Source: Spirochaeta sp. (GTDB taxonomy: Bacteria > Spirochaetota > Spirochaetia > Spirochaetales_E > Spirochaetaceae_B). Taken from it: a stretch of DNA of 5,368 bases. A program made the translations under genes and the position numbers. Location of the stretch: assembly GCA_030590585.1 (NCBI GenBank), contig JAUUYD010000199.1, forward strand, positions 1 through 5,368, given 5' to 3'. The notes below the pieces were generated by a model. That model did no database searches. It was not told the DNA's origin and worked only from the letters and a program-made list of their open reading frames with translations. Shown here piece after piece: positions 1-5,368 of the stretch; the first letter of the stretch is position 1, and the number at the start of each line of letters is the position of its first letter.

Positions 1-98
1 CCGCTGCCGGTAAGCAGTTCTTCACGTTTGAAACTGTAATCGCAGATTGGACAGGTCGTTTCGTTCTTGGCTCTGTATGTGATTTTTCCTTCTGCCAT
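1..98 (-). CDS. DUF2225-like protein, N-terminal fragment (runs off left edge)
   Basis: An ATG at 98-96 opens a reading frame that stays open to the window edge, giving 32 whole codons (MAEGKITYRAKNETTCPICD, then YSFKREELLTGS). The visible part has one Cys-x-x-Cys pair (C16, C19) in the form TCPIC, followed by a basic/acidic stretch. A 'TCPxC...F..E.L.TG' opening is what I remember of DUF2225 proteins, which go on to a second cysteine pair and helical repeats; their function is unknown. The start lies 7 bases after the acpS stop. A GGAGG (115-111) inside the last acpS codons and an AAAGG (105-101) are both possible ribosome sites, so translation is probably coupled to acpS. The CDS itself is secure from spacing and frame; the family name is inferred from a short piece and could be another zinc-ribbon protein. 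Confidence 0.6.
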   Translation of the reverse strand, partial: MAEGKITYRAKNETTCPICDYSFKREELLTGS

Positions 99-105
99 AC
101 CCTTT

Positions 106-477
106 TCAAGCCTCCAGTATCACCTGGGCAGCCGCCAGGTTCTCTTCGTGTGTCAGGGACAGGTGTACCCTCGTTGCACCGATCAGTTTCATTGCATTTA
201 AAGCACTGCCTTCCAATACCAGCACCGGACGACCGCTGGGCTCATTCTCCACCCTGATATCTTTCAGGGTTAAACCGGCGAATCCGGTTCCAAGAGCCTT
301 GGCAAATGCTTCCTTGGCGGCAAAACGTGCAGCCAGAGAACGGGCCGCCTCGGCTCCCCTGGATCTGATAAGATCCAGCTCAACCTGATGAAAAAAACGC
401 CGGCATAATAATTCGTCGTCAAGCCAATGGGCTATACGTGATACCGCAACAAAATCTATTCCTGTACCCATTATCAC
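106..477 (-). CDS. acpS: holo-[acyl-carrier-protein] synthase
   Basis: This enzyme transfers 4'-phosphopantetheine from coenzyme A to the conserved serine of apo-ACP, making ACP competent for fatty-acid synthesis in the cytoplasm. The 123-residue length is normal for the small, trimer-forming AcpS type. The N-terminal motif GTGIDFVAVSRI (residues 4-15) carries the Mg-binding Asp8. The second signature, RFAAKEAFAKALGTG (51-65), carries Glu56 and Lys60. The C-terminal SLTHEENLAAAQV (107-119) is the usual 'S..H....A.A.V' ending. I chose the GTG at 477-475 because AAGAGG (490-485) sits 7 bases upstream and because it places Asp8 exactly as in typical AcpS. The ATG at 471 would shorten the protein by two residues. 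GTG overlaps the ybbR stop as GTGA, which implies translational coupling. No key residue is missing. Confidence 0.96.
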   Translation of the reverse strand: MIMGTGIDFVAVSRIAHWLDDELLCRRFFHQVELDLIRSRGAEAARSLAARFAAKEAFAKALGTGFAGLTLKDIRVENEPSGRPVLVLEGSALNAMKLIGATRVHLSLTHEENLAAAQVILEA

Positions 478-1505
478 GGTGCAGCCTCTTCATTAATCTC
501 ACTTGAATCAAGTACGGTTGGAGTATCCCCGGCAGCACTGCCGGATTCTGAAGTACCAACTCTCTCTACCCGTATAACGTTAATTGAAACCTCTCTCGGC
601 AGTAACTGCAGTACCGCCAGCCCCTGAGGAATATCCATTTTCAAGGGGAGAATGTAATTCCCGGGTCCTCTGATAACCGAACCATCGATATAGAATGTCA
701 TATCCTGAGGCTTTGATCCTTCAACTGTAAGCTGACTGCCTTGAACTGTCAGACTGACCGTAGGAAGATCATCGCTGATACGAAGTCCCTCTGGAAGGTC
801 GAATACCACCAGCTCACGGTCTGCAATTGTCCTGATAACAACCGCCTCGTCTACGACTCCCCGGAATTCTACAATCTGACCTCCGGGGATTTCAATTTGT
901 GAAGAAGGAAGAACTATGCGTGTTGTGATGGTAAAATCACTGCGTCTTCCTGAGAGGTCAATAAGCTCTGTCTTCAATTCAGTCAGATTCGACAGCTGAC
1001 TCTTAGGACCTACCGCGGTGACAGAAGATGGTGAAACAAAGAACTGGGTTAACTCATAACCCAAAGTGGGGAATCCGGATAATTCAGGCCGGACCAGAAG
1101 ACTCCTTACCGTACGCGGTTCCTGGGAAAGGGTAATAATCCTCGGGCGCGGACGGAGTTCCAAAGCTTCGGGCTGCAAAGCAGAACCTTTTTTCAGAAAC
1201 TCCACGGGAATCTGAAACTCACCCTCCTCGGGGTATGGGACGAGAGTGACGAAGGCTTCGATATCATCGGGCAGGATGCCCTGAAGTTCATCTTCATCCC
1301 CCCGCAGGGAGACATTGATACTCCCGGGATACTCGGAACTCACGATGAACCCTTCAGCGGTGATTACTTTCAATGGAATAGTGAGCTGGCGCTCTGTGAG
1401 AGTATTTACCCGAAAAAGTATGTACAGAACGATGGCAAGGGCAATGCAGATAATCTTCACCGGCCAGCGATCGAAAAGCCTGTTCAAAAAGGAGGCTTGC
1501 CTCAT
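474..1505 (-). CDS. cdaR: YbbR-domain membrane protein, likely regulator of CdaA
   Basis: This 343-residue protein has a short cytoplasmic N-terminus (1-15), one hydrophobic helix (about 16-32, KIICIALAIVLYILF) and a long extracytoplasmic part. I read that part as three YbbR-type beta repeats at roughly 38-125, 132-220 and 226-313. The second is clearest, with the family pattern 'GY.L..F.VSPSSVTAVGP' at 149-167, then 'L..LTELKTELIDLSG' to 186. The last 30 residues are a Ser/Thr/Glu/Asp-rich, probably disordered tail. In Firmicutes the homologue CdaR/YbbR binds and modulates the diadenylate cyclase CdaA; here it directly follows cdaA with an ATGA overlap, so the same partnership is inferred. 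GAGGGAG (1519-1513) lies 7 bases before the ATG. Three repeats is fewer than the four usually described for Bacillus CdaR. The family call is firm; the regulatory role is by analogy. Confidence 0.88.
   Translation of the reverse strand: MRQASFLNRLFDRWPVKIICIALAIVLYILFRVNTLTERQLTIPLKVITAEGFIVSSEYPGSINVSLRGDEDELQGILPDDIEAFVTLVPYPEEGEFQIPVEFLKKGSALQPEALELRPRPRIITLSQEPRTVRSLLVRPELSGFPTLGYELTQFFVSPSSVTAVGPKSQLSNLTELKTELIDLSGRRSDFTITTRIVLPSSQIEIPGGQIVEFRGVVDEAVVIRTIADRELVVFDLPEGLRISDDLPTVSLTVQGSQLTVEGSKPQDMTFYIDGSVIRGPGNYILPLKMDIPQGLAVLQLLPREVSINVIRVERVGTSESGSAAGDTPTVLDSSEINEEAAP
485..490 (-). promoter_or_regulatory. ribosome binding site deciding the acpS GTG start
   Basis: AAGAGG read on the minus strand lies 7 bases before GTG (477) and 13 bases before the next in-frame ATG (471). 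The spacing favours the GTG start. The site lies within the final codons of ybbR. Confidence 0.6.
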
Positions 1506-2296
1506 ACGACAGCTCCCTCAGCTGAATCATGGAAACCAAGCCCCAGCATCTCCTGAAGCCGCCGTCTGATATCATCCTCTTCGAGGTCGTAAAAGATATT
1601 TCCGTCATAGGCCAGAGACAGGGCTCCGGTTTCTTCGGAAACAGAGAGAATCACAGCATCGGTTTCTTCCGCCATACCCAGAGCAGCTCGATGACGGGTA
1701 CCGAAACTGCGGCGAATATCAGGCTGATTGGACAAGGGAAGAAAACATCCTGCAGCTATCAACCGGCCTCCCTGAACCACCACTGCACCATCATGAAGAG
1801 GTCCGTCATGCCCGAATATTGTGAGAATTAATGATGAAGAGAGATCGGCGTTAATACTGGTACCAGTATCAATAATATTTTTCAGACCCACCTTGCGGCC
1901 GAAAACCACCAGGGCTCCGCGTCTGCGGCTTGCCAGAACCTCCGCCGCGTTGAGAACGGCTTCAACCTGAAATGGTTTCTGCCGGGTTTTTCCCCGGAAC
2001 AGTTCTCTTTGTCCGATACGGGCAAAAATACTCCGCAGCTCAGGCTGGAAGACTATGGCAACACCAATAAAGAGTCCCGGTGCAATCATTTCCAGTATCC
2101 AAAGAAGAGTTGATAGCCTTAAAAACCAGGCAACGGCATAAACAAGAGCGAGCATAACAGCACCGCGCAGAAGCTGAACGGCACGGGTTTCTTCCAGAAT
2201 CTCATACAGTTTGTAAATCAGATATGCCAACAGGGCGATATCAAGAAACGGGAGAACATAGTCGCTGAACAGCGGAAAATCATTCAGGAAGCCCAT
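1502..2296 (-). CDS. cdaA: membrane diadenylate cyclase (c-di-AMP synthase, CdaA type)
   Basis: CdaA condenses two ATP into cyclic di-AMP, a second messenger governing potassium and osmolyte balance and wall stress. The 264-residue protein has three predicted membrane helices (about 14-31, 43-61 and 64-84), then a linker (85-110) and a cytoplasmic DAC domain (about 111-250). The two catalytic signatures are intact: DGA at 169-171 (in PLHDGAVVV) and RHR at 201-203 (in GTRHRAALG). These spacings match CdaA rather than the DNA-bound DisA type. The frame stays open upstream to 2431, but that part overlaps folP. The ATG at 2296 is chosen because GGGAGG lies 7 bases before it and the N-terminus then reads like other CdaA proteins. 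It overlaps the end of folP by 13 bases and the start of ybbR by 4. A Gly (165) stands where I expect Thr in 'TPLHDGA'; otherwise the domain is ordinary. Confidence 0.96.
   Translation of the reverse strand: MGFLNDFPLFSDYVLPFLDIALLAYLIYKLYEILEETRAVQLLRGAVMLALVYAVAWFLRLSTLLWILEMIAPGLFIGVAIVFQPELRSIFARIGQRELFRGKTRQKPFQVEAVLNAAEVLASRRRGALVVFGRKVGLKNIIDTGTSINADLSSSLILTIFGHDGPLHDGAVVVQGGRLIAAGCFLPLSNQPDIRRSFGTRHRAALGMAEETDAVILSVSEETGALSLAYDGNIFYDLEEDDIRRRLQEMLGLGFHDSAEGAVV
1513..1519 (-). promoter_or_regulatory. ribosome binding site of ybbR/cdaR
   Basis: GAGGGAG on the minus strand sits 7 bases before the ATG at 1505 and lies inside the 3' end of cdaA. This supports independent initiation despite the ATGA overlap. 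Confidence 0.65.
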
Positions 2297-3189
2297 GTAA
2301 AGGCCTCCCATACGGCTATCAGCTGCCGGGCTTCTTTGACATCGTGTACCCTTAAGATATCCACACCCTGATTCAGACACCATGCGTGGGCGGCAATGGT
2401 GGCCGTCAGCCTGTCTCCGGGCCGGCTGCATTCATCAGATTCTGAATCATCCGCATGGTTTTTACCGGAAAGGTTCTTATTGACATGATGTCGAAAATAA
2501 TCTTCCGAACGGCTTTTTTCAGTATCCATAATCCGTCCGAGAAATGATTTACGGCTCACGCCGACAAGAAGCAGATAATTATCGGGTTTCCATTCAGCCA
2601 TACGGCCGAGGAGTGCTGTATTGTCCTCCTGCCTTTTTCCAAAACCTATACCCGGATCGAGGATGATGTTTTCTTTTTTAATACCGGCATCCATGGCCCT
2701 CTGAGCCGACTGCATCAGCTCTTCACGGATTTCTTTGACAGGGTTTGTATATTGAGGATTATCCTGCATGGTTGCCGGAGTACCTTTCATATGCATCAGA
2801 ACAACGGGAACCTCCCGCTCGGCCGCCAGAGCTGCCATAGCCTCATCAGCACCAAGGGCGGATATGTCGTTGATGATGCCGGCACCGGCATCCAGAGCTG
2901 CCTCGGCAACCCGCGCACTCCTGGTATCTACAGAGATAAGTATGTCCGAAGATTCCCGTATTTCCCTGATGACCGGTATCACTCGGGCTATCTGATCATC
3001 ATCATCAACACCGGCAGACCCCGGCCTTGATGATTCTCCACCTATATCCAGAATCTCAGCACCATCCCGAATCATGCTCAGGGCTGAGTTAAAAGCGGCT
3101 TTTACATTGAGTTTCCGGCTGCCTGTAAAGAAGGAATCAGGGCTGCAGTTGATAATGCCCATGACACGGGGCACATGAAGTTCGCTCAT
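2284..3189 (-). CDS. folP: dihydropteroate synthase
   Basis: FolP joins p-aminobenzoate to dihydropterin pyrophosphate to give dihydropteroate in folate synthesis, and is the sulfonamide target. Counting from ATG 3189 (301 residues), the TIM-barrel motifs appear in order: MGIINCSPDSF (10-20), DIGGESSRPG (48-57), SVDT (86-89), NDIS (107-110), MHMKGTPATMQ (132-142), DPGIGFGK (178-185), GVSRKSFLG (210-218, Lys214) and RVHDV (280-284). Residues matching E. coli Phe28 and Pro64, sites of sulfonamide-resistance changes, are retained (Phe20, Pro56). A hydrophilic insert at about 222-258 lengthens the loop after SRKSFLG. The start is uncertain. ATG 3189 has only a weak AGGG close by. An in-frame TTG at 3219 with GGAG further upstream would add ten residues (LTEITVLLGS) resembling the usual N-terminal strand. 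ATG 3255 has no visible ribosome site. It is the first visible gene of the leftward operon. Confidence 0.95.
   Translation of the reverse strand: MSELHVPRVMGIINCSPDSFFTGSRKLNVKAAFNSALSMIRDGAEILDIGGESSRPGSAGVDDDDQIARVIPVIREIRESSDILISVDTRSARVAEAALDAGAGIINDISALGADEAMAALAAEREVPVVLMHMKGTPATMQDNPQYTNPVKEIREELMQSAQRAMDAGIKKENIILDPGIGFGKRQEDNTALLGRMAEWKPDNYLLLVGVSRKSFLGRIMDTEKSRSEDYFRHHVNKNLSGKNHADDSESDECSRPGDRLTATIAAHAWCLNQGVDILRVHDVKEARQLIAVWEAFTWAS
2304..2309 (-). promoter_or_regulatory. ribosome binding site deciding the cdaA start
   Basis: GGGAGG on the minus strand, 7 bases before ATG 2296. It rules out the in-frame ATG at 2311, which directly abuts the site, and the far upstream ATG at 2431, which lies deep in folP. 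Confidence 0.75.
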
Positions 3190-3202
3190 AGACCCTAATA
3201 GT

Positions 3203-3216
3203 ACAGTAATTTCTGT
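3203..3216. repeat. 14-bp near-palindrome in the divergent spacer (possible operator)
   Basis: ACAGTAATTTCTGT matches its reverse complement at 12 of 14 positions (outer arms ACAG/CTGT perfect). It lies 14 bases before the folP ATG and overlaps the TTGACA hexamer on the minus strand. Such a site could bind a dimeric repressor. I do not recognise it as a known operator, and short AT-rich palindromes arise by chance. Confidence 0.2.
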
Positions 3217-3273
3217 CAAAAAGACTATGTTTCTCCAACCTGCAGGGCTTATCATGTGAAAAAGAACAATTTG

Positions 3274-3280
3274 AGAGGAG
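3274..3280 (+). promoter_or_regulatory. ribosome binding site deciding the acyl-CoA ligase start
   Basis: AGAGGAG sits 8 bases before the GTG at 3289. No comparable site precedes the in-frame GTG at 3256, so the shorter protein is preferred. Confidence 0.75.
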
Positions 3281-3288
3281 ATAAAACT

Positions 3289-5178
3289 GTGGAACCCACT
3301 ATACCGAAATTACTTAAAAGTATTGCAGGGAAGCATTCCGGGCTTCCTGCTCAAATGCAAAAGGATTCAGACGGGGTATTTCAAACCACAACCTTTGCGG
3401 AACTCTACAATCAGACCCTGCAGTTTGCCGCAGGACTGAAGAAACTCGGAGTCAAACGGGAAGACCGGGTAGGGCTCATATCCGACAACCGGCAGGAATG
3501 GTTTGTTTCCGATCTGGCCATACAAAGCCTTGGAGCCGCGGATGTACCCCGGGGATGTGATTCCACTGCAGATGAAATCACCTATATCCTGGATTTTTCA
3601 CAATGCTCCATCACGATTCTTGAAAATGAAGCTCAACTGAAAAAAATATTGGCAAAGGCCTCCTCCCTGCCCATTCTCAAAGAAGCCATCATTCTCGATC
3701 CTTCTTTTGACCCTGCATCCGCCGAAACAGGAAAACTCAAAGTTCATACTTACGCGGCCATTATGGAAAGCGGCAGAGATAGTGATACCGCATTGATCGA
3801 AGCCGAGATAGACAAGGGTGAGCCTGATGATGTCATGACTCTGATATACACTTCCGGGACAACCGGTGAACCCAAAGGTGTGATGCTTACCCACACAAAC
3901 TACCTCCATCAGGTAAAGCACGTTCCCGAACTGATTCACGTCGGTCCCGGAGACAGGTGGCTTGCCGTACTGCCGGTCTGGCACTCTTTCGAACGCATTA
4001 TGCAGTACGTTGCTCTTGGTACAGGCAGCGCCCTCTGCTATTCCAAACCTGTCGGATCCATACTCCTGGCGGATATGCAGCAGGTGAGACCCACCTGGAT
4101 GGCTTCGGTTCCCCGAATCTGGGAATCGGTACGAGACGGTGTGTACCGCAAGGTGAACCAGGCCGGCGGCGTTAAGAAAGCCCTGTTTCTGTTTTTCGTT
4201 GCTGTCGGCAGTGTCTGGGGCAGCTCGTCCCGCATGGTTAAGGGACATGTTGCCAGGTACCGCAAGCGCAGCCGTATACTTGACTTTGCAGCCGGTATCA
4301 TACCCTTCATTCTCCTTTGGCCCCTCAAATCATTGGGTAACATACTGGTTTTCAAGGCTATAAAGGACAAACTCGGCGGACGTTTTGTCGCCGGAATCTC
4401 AGGGGGAGGCGGCCTGCCCGCCCATGTGGATGCATTTTTTCAGGCTGCCGGCATCTTACTCCTTGAGGGCTACGGCCTGACTGAATCGGCTCCGGTTCTA
4501 TCCCTGCGACCTCAGGACCGGCCTGTTCCGGGAACCATAGGACCGGCATTCCCGGAAACCGATCTGAAAATTATCCGTGAAGATGGTAAAGAAGCCGAAC
4601 CCGGAGAGATTGGAGTGCTTTACGCCCGAGGACCACAGATAATGAAAGGCTATTATAGAAAGCCTGAACTCACTGCAGAAGCAATTGATAAAGACGGCTG
4701 GCTCAACACCGGTGATCTCTCGATGAAAACCTTCGACAATGAGTTTAAAATTGTCGGCCGTGCCAAAGATACCATAGTTTTATTGGGCGGTGAAAATATC
4801 GAACCTGCTCCAATCGAGGAGAGACTGAAACTCAGCCCCTATATTTCACTGGCCGTCATTGTCGGACAGGACAAAAAATTCCTGGGAGCCCTGATTCTCG
4901 TAGACCCTGATAATGTTATCACCTGGGCAAAAGAAAATAATGTTTCTTACACCGAGGATGAGGAACTATTCACCGGACATGAAGTACATGAACTTCTCTC
5001 CGGGGAAATCTCCACTCTGATATCCCAGGCCAACGGTTTCAAAATGTTTGAGCGGATAGCCCGGTTCACTGTACTTCCCAAACCCTTTGAAGTCAGCCGG
5101 GAACTCTCCGGGAAGCAGGAGATTAAGAGGCATGTCATAGACGATCTTTATGCCAAAGAGATTAAGTCGCTTTTTTAA
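3289..5178 (+). CDS. long-chain fatty-acid–CoA ligase (AMP-binding, FadD/FAA1 type)
   Basis: Members of this ANL-superfamily group adenylate a long-chain fatty acid with ATP and then transfer the acyl group to CoA, usually at the inner face of the membrane. Counting from GTG 3289 (629 residues), I see the phosphate loop YTSGTTGEPKG (187-197), VWHSFER (230-236), VPRIWE (274-279), SGGGGLP (371-377), YGLTES (395-400), NTGD (473-476) and the hinge/A8 region GRAKDTIVLLGGENIEP (490-506). The length and the hydrophobic stretches at about 300-311 and 334-355 fit membrane-associated ACSL proteins rather than acetyl-CoA synthetase. The segment DVPRGCDST (85-93) replaces the usual 'YPT' type text and recalls spirochaete homologues. 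At the A10 position, where I expect 'LTPTLKxKR', the sequence is ELSGKQEIKR (605-614), with Glu611 in the usual lysine place. The GTG at 3256 would add 11 residues but lacks a ribosome site. Substrate chain length cannot be read from sequence. Confidence 0.92.
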   Translation: MEPTIPKLLKSIAGKHSGLPAQMQKDSDGVFQTTTFAELYNQTLQFAAGLKKLGVKREDRVGLISDNRQEWFVSDLAIQSLGAADVPRGCDSTADEITYILDFSQCSITILENEAQLKKILAKASSLPILKEAIILDPSFDPASAETGKLKVHTYAAIMESGRDSDTALIEAEIDKGEPDDVMTLIYTSGTTGEPKGVMLTHTNYLHQVKHVPELIHVGPGDRWLAVLPVWHSFERIMQYVALGTGSALCYSKPVGSILLADMQQVRPTWMASVPRIWESVRDGVYRKVNQAGGVKKALFLFFVAVGSVWGSSSRMVKGHVARYRKRSRILDFAAGIIPFILLWPLKSLGNILVFKAIKDKLGGRFVAGISGGGGLPAHVDAFFQAAGILLLEGYGLTESAPVLSLRPQDRPVPGTIGPAFPETDLKIIREDGKEAEPGEIGVLYARGPQIMKGYYRKPELTAEAIDKDGWLNTGDLSMKTFDNEFKIVGRAKDTIVLLGGENIEPAPIEERLKLSPYISLAVIVGQDKKFLGALILVDPDNVITWAKENNVSYTEDEELFTGHEVHELLSGEISTLISQANGFKMFERIARFTVLPKPFEVSRELSGKQEIKRHVIDDLYAKEIKSLF

Positions 5179-5190
5179 AGCCGTTTCCCT

Positions 5191-5227
5191 TACCCGCCGA
5201 ATAGTTTTTCCGGCTGTGCGGCGGGTA
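5191..5227 (+). terminator. GC-rich hairpin after the acyl-CoA ligase gene
   Basis: TACCCGCCG (5191-5199) and CGGCGGGTA (5219-5227) form a perfect 9-bp stem around a 19-base loop, starting 12 bases after the ligase stop. The place suits a transcription end or an mRNA-stabilising 3' structure. There is no run of T on the plus strand after the stem (ACGTCC follows), and none after it on the minus strand either, so it is not a textbook intrinsic terminator. Confidence 0.45.
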
Positions 5228-5368
5228 CGTCCTTTATACGTCTGGAAAGAGCCCGTAAGGAAAGAAGGTAATCTTCACAATAAACTGTTGGTATTATCAT
5301 CTGACACGTTAGGATGGCTTATAGTTGACCCCAATCACCTGTTCTACATAGGATTAATTTCCTGGACC
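5228..5368. other. right-edge region without a recognised gene
   Basis: From the hairpin to the window edge I find no convincing coding frame on either strand, no tRNA-like fold and no repeat. A 36-codon minus-strand frame (5300-5190) passes through part of it but lacks a ribosome site. A weak promoter-like pair near 5325-5354 could serve a gene beyond the window. The region is probably the spacer before the next gene. Confidence 0.5.

Larger units (their letters stand above)
3190..3288. promoter_or_regulatory. divergent intergenic spacer between folP and acyl-CoA ligase
   Basis: These 99 bases separate two divergently transcribed genes, so promoters for both should lie here or reach slightly into the coding ends. 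On the minus strand a perfect TTGACA occurs at 3219-3214, but the nearest -10-like hexamer (TATTAG, 3200-3195) is only 13 bases away, shorter than the usual 16-18, and it lies almost on the folP start. On the plus strand I see only poor matches, such as TATGTT at 3226-3231. Position argues for promoters here; sequence alone does not locate them. Confidence 0.4.

Noticed and set aside
1529..1831. 100-codon plus-strand frame opposite cdaA
   Set aside because: It covers the complement of the DGA/RHR catalytic region of cdaA, and its translation has no recognisable pattern.
2297..2431. Upstream extension of the cdaA frame to an ATG at 2431 (45 extra residues)
   Set aside because: The extension lies wholly within folP, its residues are Arg/Cys-rich and unlike a CdaA N-terminus, and GGGAGG is correctly placed for ATG 2296.
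2752..3030. Plus-strand frames of 92 and 75 codons opposite folP
   Set aside because: Both overlap conserved folP motifs on the other strand and look like chance shadows.
3239..3246. 8-bp perfect palindrome CCTGCAGG in the divergent spacer
   Set aside because: It does not extend beyond eight bases and such sites are common by chance.
3598..4248. 216-codon minus-strand frame inside the acyl-CoA ligase gene
   Set aside because: It is antisense to motif-bearing coding sequence, its translation shows no domain, and its length is explained by codon bias on the coding strand.
5325..5354. Promoter-like pair TTGACC, 18 bases, TAGGAT near the right edge
   Set aside because: The -10 matches only four of six consensus bases and no gene start is visible before the window ends, so it cannot be supported.

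Overview
The window looks like an ordinary chromosomal segment of a free-living or host-associated spirochaete (Spirochaetales/Treponema-like). This assignment is inferred from gene order and family flavour, not from a database search. The cues are a cdaA–ybbR–acpS block without glmM, which from memory resembles Borrelia and Treponema; a following short Cys-x-x-Cys protein resembling DUF2225; and a FadD-type ligase with the 'DVPRGCDST' variant I associate with spirochaetes. Base composition is near 50% G+C by eye and looks even throughout. I see no insertion sequence, tRNA, rRNA or CRISPR array.

Layout: positions 1-3189 hold a tightly packed leftward (minus-strand) gene set. In transcription order it is folP (dihydropteroate synthase), cdaA (membrane diadenylate cyclase), ybbR/cdaR (membrane-anchored YbbR-repeat protein), acpS (holo-ACP synthase) and the first 32 codons of a DUF2225-like gene that runs off the left edge. 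The genes overlap by 13, 4 and 4 bases and the last gap is 7 bases, so this is almost certainly one operon with translational coupling. A divergent spacer of about 100 bases (3190-3288) separates it from a rightward long-chain acyl-CoA ligase gene (3289-5178). The last 190 bases (5179-5368) are mostly non-coding and include a strong GC-rich hairpin just after the ligase stop.

Functionally, folP feeds folate synthesis. CdaA makes the second messenger cyclic di-AMP, and YbbR is its likely extracytoplasmic partner. AcpS activates acyl carrier protein for fatty-acid synthesis, and the divergent ligase activates free fatty acids to acyl-CoA. The segment therefore joins c-di-AMP signalling with two cofactor or lipid steps.

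I do not see a clearly new system here. The points most worth a second look are an extra hydrophilic insert in FolP, an apparent Glu in place of the usual A10 lysine of the acyl-CoA ligase, the glmM-less c-di-AMP operon, and a near-palindrome in the divergent spacer.
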